Of a DNA stretch of 64,000 nucleotides, positions 26,432-34,598 are shown piece after piece; within the stretch, counting starts at the first letter, position 1; every line of letters starts with the position of its first letter. Source of the stretch: Edaphobacillus lindanitolerans (GTDB lineage Bacteria > Bacillota > Bacilli > Bacillales_A > Planococcaceae); NCBI RefSeq assembly GCF_900156305.1, contig NZ_FTPL01000003.1, positions 62,001-126,000 on the forward strand, written 5' to 3'. Below the pieces are notes generated by a model. The model did not search any database, had not been told where the DNA came from, and saw only the letters and a list, made by a program, of their open reading frames with translations. The translations under genes and the position numbers were made by a program.

Positions 26432-27859
26432 ATGGAAAACTGGAAACTTTGGATCAACGGGGAATGGACGGATGCGGCCCGCTCCTATGAATTGAAATCT
26501 CCGTATTCCCAGGAACCGGTGGCCACGATCGCCAAGGCGGATGCAGAGGACGTGAAGCGCGCGATCGAAGGTGCGCATGAGGCGTTTCTTGAGTTCAGGA
26601 AGTGGCCGGCATACGAGCGTGCTGAACTGCTGTACAGGGCGGTTGACCTCATTGAGGCACGGAGGGAAGAACTGGCCGGGCTTCTCGTGAAGGAAGCGGG
26701 AAAGCCGATCAAGACCGCGCTCGGTGAAATTGACCGGACCATCGCCACCTATCAGTTTTCGGCCGAGGCGGCGAAGTCGATGTACGGCGAAACGGTGCCG
26801 ATGGATGCGGCGCCGGGCGTGACCGATCGAATTGGGTGGACGAAGCGCGAGGCGCTCGGCGTCGTGTCGGCGATCACGCCGTTCAACTTCCCGTCGAACC
26901 TCGTTGCCCACAAGCTGGGACCCGCTTTTGCCGTCGGCAACACGGTCGTCCTGAAGCCGGCGACACAGACGCCGCTTTCTTCGCTTGCGTTGGCCGAGAT
27001 CTTCAAGGAAGCCGGGCTTCCGGACGGGGCGCTCCAGATCGTGACCGGCAGCGGCAGCGAACTGAGCGAACCGCTCATCACGAACGACCTTGTGAAGAAA
27101 GTGACGTTCACCGGAAGCGTGCCGGTCGGACTCGACATCAAATCCAAAGTCGGACTGAAGAAGATGACCCTCGAACTCGGTTCAAACTCGGCGCTCATCG
27201 TCGAGCCGGACGTGCCTCTGGAGAAAATCATGCCGCGCGCCGTCACGGGCGCATTCGGTTTTGCCGGGCAGGTATGCATCTCGCTGCAGCGTGTGTATGT
27301 GCATGAAAGCATTTACGACGAGTTCGTGGACCTGTTCGTGAAGGAGACCGAGAAACTCAGAGTCGGCGATCCGGCAGACGAATCGACCGACGTCGGTTCG
27401 ATGATCCATCCGGGCGAGGCGGACCGTGCGATGGAATGGATCGAACAGGCGAAGCAGGCCGGCGCGACCGTCAGCACGGGCGGAGAGCGGATTCAGAACG
27501 GCATCGCGCCAACCGTCATGACCGATGTCACGCCGGACATGAACGTCGTCTGCATGGAAGTGTTCGCGCCGATTGTCACGATCATGAAATACTCGGATCT
27601 CGACGAGGCGATCGACCTGGTCAACGACTCCCAGTACGGCCTGAACGCCGGCATCTACACGCGTGACATCGAAGCGGCGATGAAGGCTGCCGATGAGATC
27701 GAAGCCGGGGCCGTCATCATCAACGACATCCCGACATTCCGCACCGACAACATGCCGTACGGCGGCGTCAAGATGAGCGGCTACGGCCGGGAAGGCGTCA
27801 AATACGCCATCGAAGGCATGACCGAGATGAAGTTCATTACGATGAAGACAATAATTTGA
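26432..27859 (+). CDS. NAD(P)-dependent aldehyde dehydrogenase
   Basis: 475 residues, normal ALDH length. ATG at 26432 after AGGAGGTG. The catalytic Cys is in FGFAGQVCISLQRVYV, the general-base Glu is in LELGSNSALI, and the cofactor lysine region is TVVLKPATQTPLSSLALAEI. SAITPFNFPSNL and the terminal GVKMSGYGREGVKYAI are typical. The GQVCI context resembles the lactaldehyde/phosphonoacetaldehyde/sulfolactaldehyde branch rather than betaine-aldehyde enzymes; the true substrate is not readable. It is divergent from the AAC(3) gene and is followed by a strong terminator. Confidence 0.9.
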   Translation: MENWKLWINGEWTDAARSYELKSPYSQEPVATIAKADAEDVKRAIEGAHEAFLEFRKWPAYERAELLYRAVDLIEARREELAGLLVKEAGKPIKTALGEIDRTIATYQFSAEAAKSMYGETVPMDAAPGVTDRIGWTKREALGVVSAITPFNFPSNLVAHKLGPAFAVGNTVVLKPATQTPLSSLALAEIFKEAGLPDGALQIVTGSGSELSEPLITNDLVKKVTFTGSVPVGLDIKSKVGLKKMTLELGSNSALIVEPDVPLEKIMPRAVTGAFGFAGQVCISLQRVYVHESIYDEFVDLFVKETEKLRVGDPADESTDVGSMIHPGEADRAMEWIEQAKQAGATVSTGGERIQNGIAPTVMTDVTPDMNVVCMEVFAPIVTIMKYSDLDEAIDLVNDSQYGLNAGIYTRDIEAAMKAADEIEAGAVIINDIPTFRTDNMPYGGVKMSGYGREGVKYAIEGMTEMKFITMKTII

Positions 27860-27921
27860 AAGAAATTTGACCGGGTCGGGAGCAAGTGGAAAAACGGGCG
27901 GAAGCGGCCCAATACTGAACC

Positions 27922-27967
27922 AAACCCCGAAACACGGACACTTTAAAAGTCCGGTTTCGGGGTTTTT
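27922..27967 (+). terminator. Rho-independent terminator
   Basis: AACCCCGAAAC and GGAC pair with GTCC and GTTTCGGGGTT across an A/T loop, followed by TTTT. From here to 28126 I see no gene. Confidence 0.92.
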
Positions 27968-28189
27968 CGCCGATGTCAGAGGCCTTTCTCCATGTCCCCC
28001 TAAATTAGGTGAGGAGATTTCAACCTTTATACAAAAGGAATTTCAAACAAACGTTAGCAACCCGTACTCCGGAAGCCGGAAGAGGATATCCCTCTACTGG
28101 CTTTTTGTATGGAGCGTCACGCCTGATGCGCTCGGGACATCCCATTTCTGAAATTTGCCATCGGTTTTTGTGAGGAGGCGAAGTCGGTC

Positions 28190-29557
28190 GTGTCCAATAT
28201 CTCCTCGGCTCTTTCCTCGCTGGAGCCTGCACCTGACGGACACATTGACGAGCCGTTCCTCGAGAGGGGAGTGGAAAAGGGCCTCAAGGAAATCAGCCGG
28301 ATCACGGACAGCCTGACGGAAGAGGCGAACGCCATCATGGATAGGGTCTCGGACATCGTGGCTCTTCCCCATCTGGATGACAGCTTCGTGCAGGAGGGCA
28401 TCCGTGACAGCCGGAAAAAGAAAGATGATACGGTCGAACGTCTGGGTGAGTTTGATGCGGACGCAGCCGGATCATTGAAAGGGTTGTTTGATGCAGCCAA
28501 TCAGATGACCGACTGGATCGCCAGGTTGGACGGGCTGTTTCAAGATGGCGCACTGCTCACTGAATTTGAATCACCGCAGTGGAAAATACTTACATATAGC
28601 AGTGGAGTCCGCTCCGCGATTGAAGATGCGGAAGCGGAAGCCGCCAAGGCATGCGCATTGGGCGACGAAGAGCTTCTGGCGGGCACCGAAGTTGCCGCCT
28701 CGACCTATAAGGCGCTTGAAGCAGGAAAGAAAGAAACCATCGAGCGTCCGGCATACGGTAATTACGCCAGCCTACGATTCCATGTCTATGAGAACGGCCT
28801 CATTATCAAGGAATACTCCAACTTCTCGGGTGAAGTGACATATGAAGTTGCCCCTGAAGTCGAGGCTGAATTCGTGGACGGCGGAGTCCGGGAATTGGAC
28901 AATATGTTTGATGAAACACCGCTGGCCATTATCCATTACGCAGATCCAAGGAGCCTTCTCAGGAAAATCGGCAAAAAAGGCATTCTCGCTCTGACAACAA
29001 ATCATAAGCCTGCCAAACTCAGGAATACGCCGTCCAAGAAGAATGCCGATGCAACGAAGGTAACCGTCGTTCCTGTTGAATATGGAAAGCAGTATACATG
29101 GAAAAATCGTAAAAAAGTCCTGAGGTCGAATGTTGAATATGTAGATCCGAACGGATACAAGTACCGGACGGATGAACTAGGAAGAATTAAAAGTGTGGAA
29201 GGTAAATTATCTTTAGGGCAAGGAAAACGAAATCAGTATGCGCAGAAAGTGGTTGGACGGGAAGATCGGAAAGAGACTGACCAAGGGGGACACCTCATTG
29301 CAACCATCTTTAAGGGCTCCGGCAATACTGATAACCTTGTTGCAATGGATGAGTTTGTGAACAAGAGTTCTTATAAACGGATTGAAAATCAATGGAAAAA
29401 TGCACTTAGCCATGACCCACCCAAAAACGTCGAGGTAAAAATTAGGCCAGTTTTCGAAGGGAATTCTGAAAGGTCCAGCACAATCATCGTTAATTATCAG
29501 ATTGACGGTGTGAAATATAATAGAACCATTCGCAATTCAAAGGAGAGTCTAGAATGA
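28190..29557 (+). CDS. 5'-truncated LXG-type polymorphic toxin with DNA/RNA non-specific endonuclease domain
   Basis: 455 residues from a GTG eleven bases after GAGGAGG. Residues 1-130 match the second half of an LXG export domain (ALSSLEP..G.I, then ITDSLTEEANAIMDRVSDIV and LPHLDDS). LXG-like sequence continues in frame upstream of the GTG (RDIPFLKFAIGF, 28133 onward) until a TGA at 28124-28126, so the N-terminal half of the LXG domain is missing. The C-terminus carries the nuclease core: TDQGGHLIATIFKGSGNTDN, LVAMDEFVN and YKRIENQWKNAL, as in YeeF/YobL toxins. No WXG100 or chaperone genes lie upstream. It overlaps the first immunity gene by four bases. Without the export half it may be a silent cassette rather than a delivered toxin. 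Confidence 0.85.
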   Translation: MSNISSALSSLEPAPDGHIDEPFLERGVEKGLKEISRITDSLTEEANAIMDRVSDIVALPHLDDSFVQEGIRDSRKKKDDTVERLGEFDADAAGSLKGLFDAANQMTDWIARLDGLFQDGALLTEFESPQWKILTYSSGVRSAIEDAEAEAAKACALGDEELLAGTEVAASTYKALEAGKKETIERPAYGNYASLRFHVYENGLIIKEYSNFSGEVTYEVAPEVEAEFVDGGVRELDNMFDETPLAIIHYADPRSLLRKIGKKGILALTTNHKPAKLRNTPSKKNADATKVTVVPVEYGKQYTWKNRKKVLRSNVEYVDPNGYKYRTDELGRIKSVEGKLSLGQGKRNQYAQKVVGREDRKETDQGGHLIATIFKGSGNTDNLVAMDEFVNKSSYKRIENQWKNALSHDPPKNVEVKIRPVFEGNSERSSTIIVNYQIDGVKYNRTIRNSKESLE

Positions 29558-29967
29558 TCACCAACAGAGCAAATGAAATTTATCAGCAAATTGCACGGTC
29601 TTTAGATGAACTGATTCCTGAAGAATGGGATAAGACTCTGATGTATATGGAAGATTGGGATGACTCTTCCACTGTTTATTTTTTCTATTATCCAACTACA
29701 GGTGCCTCTCCTGTTCTTAGTCATGATATTCCAGAACGATTCCATATAGATGAAGACGATTTCGAGATGAAGGAATATGAACTTATTGAAGTGGGGCGTT
29801 CTCTTCAGAAGGTTTTTGAAGAAGAAGGGCAGGAGCCATGGACCAGCTTTACTTTTATTTTGGGTAAGGATGGACAGTTCAAAATTGACTACGCGTATGA
29901 AGATTTAAGCGATGTAGACCCGGGAGAACAGCGCGAAGCATGGAAGGCCAAGTACGGGATCGACTAA
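29554..29967 (+). CDS. YezG-family immunity protein
   Basis: 137 residues, DUF600/YezG family: an N-terminal helix YQQIARSLDELIPEEWDKTLMY, then DDSSTVYFFYYPTTG, and the C-terminal EPWTSFTFILGKDGQFKIDY with YEDLSDVDPGEQREAWKAKY. In Bacillus subtilis YezG neutralises the YeeF nuclease toxin by direct binding. The ATG overlaps the toxin stop (ATGA) with GGAGAG upstream, so it is coupled to the toxin. The DNA is visibly more AT-rich than its surroundings, as is the end of the toxin gene, suggesting transfer as a unit. Confidence 0.9.
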   Translation: MITNRANEIYQQIARSLDELIPEEWDKTLMYMEDWDDSSTVYFFYYPTTGASPVLSHDIPERFHIDEDDFEMKEYELIEVGRSLQKVFEEEGQEPWTSFTFILGKDGQFKIDYAYEDLSDVDPGEQREAWKAKYGID

Positions 29968-30000
29968 CTGTCTTTATGTATAGAAGTGAGGGACGAGAAA

Positions 30001-30414
30001 ATGAATACGGAACAAATGGAAGAACAGTATACCCGGATCGCCCATGCAATGATTAGCATGATTCCGGAGGAGTGGGATTGGATCAAGCTGTATAACGAAT
30101 ATTGGGATGGCTATCATACGGCCTTCTTCTACTATGCACCCTCAAGCGGGGGCGAACCGGTCTACAGTCTCGATATTCCGGACATTTTTGATGTGAGTGA
30201 AGAACAGTTCGATCAATCGGATGAAGAACTGTATGACGTCCTGAAGGCTTTGTGGGTCGAATTCGGCCGTCAGGAACAACAGCCCTGGACGAGCCTGACG
30301 TTTTCATTGGCCCGTGACGGGAAGATGAACATCGATTATGGCTACGAGGATCTGTCGGAGCTCGACCCCGTCGAAAAGCAAAACCGATGGGAAGCCGAGC
30401 ATATCGCCAAGTAA
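30001..30414 (+). CDS. Second YezG-family immunity protein
   Basis: 137 residues from ATG 30001 (GAGGG upstream; an in-frame GTG at 29986 is possible). It is a diverged paralogue of the preceding gene: EEQYTRIAHAMISMIPEEWDWIKLY, HTAFFYYAPSSGGEPVYSLDI, QQPWTSLTFSLARDGKMNIDYGYEDLSELD. Its base composition is closer to the chromosome average than that of its twin. It may protect against a related toxin from a competitor, an orphan-immunity role known for LXG loci. A terminator follows. Confidence 0.88.
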   Translation: MNTEQMEEQYTRIAHAMISMIPEEWDWIKLYNEYWDGYHTAFFYYAPSSGGEPVYSLDIPDIFDVSEEQFDQSDEELYDVLKALWVEFGRQEQQPWTSLTFSLARDGKMNIDYGYEDLSELDPVEKQNRWEAEHIAK

Positions 30415-30441
30415 TAAGGGAGACTGTCCCGGGACACAAAT

Positions 30442-30472
30442 GCGCCTCTGTATTAATGCAGGGGCGTTTTAT
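30442..30472 (+). terminator. Rho-independent terminator
   Basis: GCGCC.CTG, AT-rich loop, CAG.GGCGT, followed by TTTT. It closes the toxin-immunity unit. Confidence 0.7.
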
Positions 30473-30473
30473 T

Positions 30474-30540
30474 GCTAAGAGACCGATTCTCTCTGTTAAG
30501 AGTCCGATTGCGCCCGCTAAGAGTCCGATTGTATCAGCGC
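30474..30540. repeat. Intergenic array of 21-bp repeats, three units
   Basis: Units start at 30474, 30495 and 30516; the core is G(C/T)TAAGAG(A/T)CCGATT followed by six or seven variable bases. Same 21-base period as the arrays at 12386 and 36335, with a related TTAAG core but a different flank. Confidence 0.75.
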
Positions 30541-30696
30541 GACCCAGCGCCTGGCCCGCAGAATCCACCACTATCCTGTTTCAAACAGTTTCTTTTGGGT
30601 CCCCGCGAAACTCTGCATTGTCCCGTCACTTTCATTCTGCTACAGTGAAATTGTATTCCGAAAAAGACAACAGTTCAGAAAAGAAGGGGCGATCCG

Positions 30697-31521
30697 ATGA
30701 ATATTTATCTTTCGGTCGACATGGAAGGGATCACAGGCATCCCGGATTACACATTCGTTGATTCGTCGGCACATAACTATGAAATTGGGCGCGAACTCAT
30801 GACCGCCGATGCCAATGCGGTGATCGAGGGCGCGCTTGTTGCCGGTGCAAAGCAGGTGCTCGTCAACGACAGCCACTCGAAGATGAACAATCTCCTGCCT
30901 TCGATGCTCCATCCGGATGCGGAGCTCATCAACGGCGGCGTGAAGCTGTATTCGATGGTGGAAGGGATCGACGGCGGATTTGACGGAGCCATTCTTGCCG
31001 GCTATCATTCCCGCGCGGGCCAGCCGGGCGTCATGAGCCACTCGATGATCCACGGGGTCCGCAACATGTGGATCAATGACCGGGAAATCGGCGAGATCGG
31101 CTTCAACGCCTATGTCGCGGGCTATCACGGCGTTCCGATCCTCATGGTCGCGGGGGATGACGGGGCATGCCGCGAGGCGGAGGAATTGATTCCGGGCGTG
31201 GTGACGGCGGCCGTGAAAAAATCGCTCACACGCTCTGCGGTCCGCTCGCTTTCCCCGTCCAGATCGTACGACCTCCTGATGGAGAAGGCGCAGGAAGCCA
31301 TCAGCAACCGGTCGAACGTCCAGCCGCTCACGCCTCCGGAGAATCCGGTGCTGCGCATTGAATTCACGAACTACGGACAGGCCGAATGGGCGGCGTTCAT
31401 GCCGGGCTGCGAAATCGAGCCGGGCACGACGATCGTCCGGTTCGAGGCGAAAGACATCCTCGAGGCATACAGGGCGATGCTCGTCATGATCGAACTCGCC
31501 CTGCAGACGACTTATCGATGA
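30697..31521 (+). CDS. dppA: D-aminopeptidase, peptidase M55 (DppA)
   Basis: 274 residues, the same length as Bacillus subtilis DppA. Zinc ligands are visible: Asp and Glu in SVDMEGITG, His in VNDSHSKMNN, His in AGYHSRAG, and Glu in REIGEIGFNAY. It removes D-amino acids such as D-Ala from the N-terminus of peptides, in family members as a decameric ring. ATG at 30697 with AGAAGGGG upstream. It starts a peptide-salvage set: its stop overlaps the start of the LD-carboxypeptidase gene by four bases. Confidence 0.93.
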   Translation: MNIYLSVDMEGITGIPDYTFVDSSAHNYEIGRELMTADANAVIEGALVAGAKQVLVNDSHSKMNNLLPSMLHPDAELINGGVKLYSMVEGIDGGFDGAILAGYHSRAGQPGVMSHSMIHGVRNMWINDREIGEIGFNAYVAGYHGVPILMVAGDDGACREAEELIPGVVTAAVKKSLTRSAVRSLSPSRSYDLLMEKAQEAISNRSNVQPLTPPENPVLRIEFTNYGQAEWAAFMPGCEIEPGTTIVRFEAKDILEAYRAMLVMIELALQTTYR

Positions 31522-32444
31522 GCCGCGGATTCATAAGGCCGCCCCGCCTGAAAAAAGGCGACACGGTCGGCATCATCTCGCCTTCCAGCCCGCCGAACCT
31601 GGAGCAGCTTGACCGCTCGCTCGCTTTCCTCGAAACGCTCGGGCTTAAGTGGAAAATGGGCCAGGCTGTGCGGAACAAAAACCGCTACCTCGCCGGGACC
31701 GACGATGAGCGGCTCTCCGATCTGCATGCAATGTTCGAAGACCCGGAAGTCAAAGGCATCATCTGTGCAGGCGGCGGGTACGGTTCGGCCCGTTACCTCG
31801 ACCGGATCGATTATCCGATGATCCGGGAGAACCCGAAAATCTTCTGGGGATACAGTGACATTACGGCCCTTCACACGGCGATCAGCCAGTATTCTGACCT
31901 GGTGACGTTCCACGGGCCGATGCTTGCCTCCGACGTCGGGAAGCCGGATTTTCATCCGCTGTCCGCCCGCATGTTCGGCCAGCTGTTTGAACCGGTTGAG
32001 CTCCATTATGACGAGACCGTATCACCGCTCGTCTCCCTGTCCGGCGGCAGTGCCCTCGGCCCTCTGTCCGGCGGGAACCTGTCGCTGATCTCCGCATCGC
32101 TCGGCACGAAGTTCGCACCGGTATTCGACGGGGTGGTCCTGCTGATCGAAGACGTGGACGAGCCGCCGTATAAGGTCGATGCGATGCTCAATCAGCTCCG
32201 GCTGTCCGGTGCACTCAGCCGGGTAGCGGGAGTGGCCATAGGAGATTTCCGGTATCCGAAGGACCACAAGGGCGACCATACGTATGAAGACGTCTTCGAC
32301 GGCTTTTTCCGGGACTTCGACAAACCGGTCGTGTCCGGATTCAAGATCGGGCACTGCCAGCCGCACTTTGCCGTACCGCTCGGCACACAGGCACTGCTGG
32401 ACGCAGACGCGAGAACGCTCACCGTTCTGCCGGGCATAGAATAA
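31518..32444 (+). CDS. LD-carboxypeptidase, peptidase S66 (YkfA/MccF-like)
   Basis: 308 residues. S66 signatures: GDTVGIISPSSPP at the start, GIICAGGGYGSARYLD (oxyanion loop), IFWGYSDITALHTA with the nucleophilic Ser in G-Y-S-D, and SGGNLSLISASLGT. The C-terminal Glu-His pair is expected in LLIEDVDEPPYKVD and GFKIGHCQPH. It cuts L-D bonds in murein peptides; MccF relatives inactivate microcin C. Here the neighbours (dppA, dipeptidase, Opp transporter) favour murein-peptide recycling, as with ykfA next to dpp in Bacillus subtilis. Confidence 0.9.
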   Translation: MSRGFIRPPRLKKGDTVGIISPSSPPNLEQLDRSLAFLETLGLKWKMGQAVRNKNRYLAGTDDERLSDLHAMFEDPEVKGIICAGGGYGSARYLDRIDYPMIRENPKIFWGYSDITALHTAISQYSDLVTFHGPMLASDVGKPDFHPLSARMFGQLFEPVELHYDETVSPLVSLSGGSALGPLSGGNLSLISASLGTKFAPVFDGVVLLIEDVDEPPYKVDAMLNQLRLSGALSRVAGVAIGDFRYPKDHKGDHTYEDVFDGFFRDFDKPVVSGFKIGHCQPHFAVPLGTQALLDADARTLTVLPGIE

Positions 32445-32472
32445 ATAGAACGCAACTGAAGGGGGACCTCCA

Positions 32473-33213
32473 TTGAAACCGATCATCGGCATCACGACCC
32501 ACGTGGAGCTGGATAGCAAACACGTTCTGAACCACGACTACATCACGGCCGTTTCACGCGCCGGGGGCATTCCGATGCTCATCCCGATCGGCATCGAGGA
32601 AGATGCAGAGCAGATCCTCGACCGGATTGACGGCCTGGTCGTCTCGGGCGGCGGGGACATCGACCCGACGCTGTTCGGAGAAGAGCCGCACCGCAGCCTC
32701 GGGGAAATCTCACCGGGCCGGGACGCCTCGGAGCTTGCACTCATCCAGGCTGCGCTCGACCGTGACCTCCCGCTCCTGACGATCTGCCGCGGCCTTCAGG
32801 TCATGGTCATCGCGGCGGGCGGCGACATGTATCAGGATATTTACGATCAGATCGACCGTGAGCTGCTCCAGCACGGCCAGAAAGCGGCCCGCACGCACGC
32901 TTCCCACTTTGTCCAGACGGCGGAGGGGAGCATCCTCCGCGAGGCTGCCGAAGGTGAGCGCTTCCGTGTGAACTCGTATCACCATCAGGCCGTCCGTGAG
33001 GTCAAGGCGCCGTTCGCGGTTTCCGGCATCGCTTCCGACGGCGTCATCGAGGCGGTCGAAAGCACGGAGCACAAGTTCGCAGTCGGTGTGCAGTGGCATC
33101 CGGAAGCCCTCGCTGCAGCGGGCGACGAGCCGTCGCTGCGTCTGTTCAGCCGATTCATCGAAACTGCAAAGGAAGGGGCGGGTACCGTTGCAAATCATCG
33201 ATCTGCACTGTGA
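32473..33213 (+). CDS. Gamma-glutamyl hydrolase-type class I amidotransferase (peptidase C26)
   Basis: 246 residues from a TTG preceded by AGGGGGAC. The triad is visible: Cys in LPLLTICRGLQVM, His and Glu in GVQWHPEAL. LVVSGGGDIDPTLF and RVNSYHHQAV are typical of the PuuD/C26 group, which hydrolyses gamma-glutamyl amides. In this operon the likely substrates are gamma-D-glutamyl murein peptides, but that is inference from context. It overlaps the M19 dipeptidase gene by 26 bases. Confidence 0.88.
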   Translation: MKPIIGITTHVELDSKHVLNHDYITAVSRAGGIPMLIPIGIEEDAEQILDRIDGLVVSGGGDIDPTLFGEEPHRSLGEISPGRDASELALIQAALDRDLPLLTICRGLQVMVIAAGGDMYQDIYDQIDRELLQHGQKAARTHASHFVQTAEGSILREAAEGERFRVNSYHHQAVREVKAPFAVSGIASDGVIEAVESTEHKFAVGVQWHPEALAAAGDEPSLRLFSRFIETAKEGAGTVANHRSAL

Positions 33214-34114
33214 CGCATTGCTGAAACTGTACGAAGCCGACGGGAAAATAAAATTCGCAGACGCCCCCGAGCTCGATACAAACCGGGAACGACTGCGAAA
33301 AGGGGATGTGAAGATCCAGGCGTTCGCCATCTTCATCTGGCCGGGCATGAAGGCGGAGGAGAAATTCCAGGCTGCCCTCGATCAGGTGCACTGGTTCTAC
33401 GAGGACGTGCTCGGCAACAATCCGGACATGAAGCTGATCCGCGATTGGTCCGACATTGATGCCCTGCAGGAGGGGGAGACTGGTGCGCTTCTGACGCTTG
33501 AAGGGGTCGACGCGATCGGCAACGACCTGAAGAAGCTCAGCGTGCTGCACCGGCTCGGCGTCCGTTCGGTCGGCCTCACATGGAACAACGCAAACCTTGC
33601 CGCAGACGGCGCCGGCGAACCGCGCGGCGGCGGGCTGACCCTGTTCGGCCGGGAAATCGTTGATTTCAACAACCGCCATAAGATCCTGACCGACGTTTCC
33701 CACCTGTGTGAGCGTGCATTCTGGGACGTCATCGAGACGGCGGACTATCCGATTGCGAGCCACTCCAATGCCCGGGCAGTCCGAGACCATGTCCGTAACC
33801 TGTACGACGACCAGGCAAAGGCGCTCTGGGACAAGGGCGGCATGACGCACGTCGTCTACTGCCCGGCGTTCATCCGGGAAGCGGAAGAAGTCACGATCGA
33901 TGATCTGATCCGGCACATCGACCACTTCTGCTCGATCGGCGGGGAAAAGCACATCGGACTCGGCTCCGACTTTGACGGCATCACGGACAAGGTGGTCCGT
34001 CTGGAAGATGCCTCGATGCAGCAGAACCTCATCAACGAACTGCTCAAGCGCTACACCGAGGACCAGGTGAAAGGCTTTGCCCACCGCAACTTCCTCGAGC
34101 GCATGCCGCGCTGA
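33188..34114 (+). CDS. Membrane dipeptidase-type hydrolase (peptidase M19)
   Basis: 308 residues from TTG 33188 (GGAAGGGG upstream). Binuclear zinc ligands: His/Asp in IIDLHCDALL, Glu in LTLEGVDAIG, His in ILTDVSHLCE and His in PIASHSNARAV; the terminal Asp is in HIGLGSDFDGI. GVRSVGLTWNNAN is another renal-dipeptidase signature. It hydrolyses dipeptides, often those with D- or beta-residues, in the cytosol (no signal peptide seen). It is the last gene of the salvage operon; the small membrane protein next to it runs the other way. Confidence 0.92.
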   Translation: MQIIDLHCDALLKLYEADGKIKFADAPELDTNRERLRKGDVKIQAFAIFIWPGMKAEEKFQAALDQVHWFYEDVLGNNPDMKLIRDWSDIDALQEGETGALLTLEGVDAIGNDLKKLSVLHRLGVRSVGLTWNNANLAADGAGEPRGGGLTLFGREIVDFNNRHKILTDVSHLCERAFWDVIETADYPIASHSNARAVRDHVRNLYDDQAKALWDKGGMTHVVYCPAFIREAEEVTIDDLIRHIDHFCSIGGEKHIGLGSDFDGITDKVVRLEDASMQQNLINELLKRYTEDQVKGFAHRNFLERMPR

Positions 34115-34115
34115 T

Positions 34116-34472
34116 TCACATCAGCAGGAATGATGCGATCAGGCTCACGGTGAAACAATAAAGTCCGAACAGGAACACCGGACGCGCGGGGAGCGGCTCC
34201 TTTTTAAAACGGGCCTTCTCCGCGCGTCCTTCCTTTTCCCGGATGAATGCCTCCCGGCGGCCTGTCCGGAAGAACCGCTTCCAGTTGCGCGCGAATGTGT
34301 CCGTCACCTCATGCCGGGCGATGTACAGGATGCCGCCGGCCAGCATGAGTGCCAGACTGGCATAGAACAAAAGGTCCGCCGCGGTCACCGGTTTCGGTGT
34401 GCCGGAAATCCATGAATACCCGACAAAAACAGGCGGAATAAAGAAAAGGAACGGAATTAATTTCCGGAGCAT
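34116..34472 (-). CDS. Small three-helix membrane protein (DUF3899-like)
   Basis: 118 residues. ATG at 34472 on the minus strand, seven bases after AAGGAAG. Three hydrophobic segments (LIPFLFFIPPVFVGYSWI, LLFYASLALMLAGGILYI and VFLFGLYCFTVSLIASFLLM) flank a basic cytoplasmic loop rich in Arg and Lys (about 58-95). The layout recalls DUF3899 proteins of Bacilli, but I am not certain. Its stop is one base from the dipeptidase stop (convergent), and it is divergent from oppA. Confidence 0.6.
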   Translation of the reverse strand: MLRKLIPFLFFIPPVFVGYSWISGTPKPVTAADLLFYASLALMLAGGILYIARHEVTDTFARNWKRFFRTGRREAFIREKEGRAEKARFKKEPLPARPVFLFGLYCFTVSLIASFLLM

Positions 34473-34535
34473 GACAGACTTCCTTTCGTTGCAAAATGTT
34501 AGCGATTGCAAGTTTCTAAATTGTTTAAAAAGATA

Positions 34536-34564
34536 TTGCATTCTAGCATTAGTATATATAAAAT
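34536..34564 (+). promoter_or_regulatory. Sigma-A promoter of oppA
   Basis: -35 TTGCAT (34536-34541), 17-base spacer, -10 TAAAAT (34559-34564), 34 bases before the start codon. The surrounding sequence is unusually AT-rich for this chromosome. Confidence 0.7.
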
Positions 34565-34598
34565 AGGCTTATCTTTAAACAGAAAGAAGGGGGAAAAT

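Noticed and set aside
26339-26911. N-terminal extension of the AAC(3)-like gene to 473 residues
   Set aside because: The extension is antisense to the aldehyde dehydrogenase, lacks a ribosome site, and family homology begins at the ATG at 26338.
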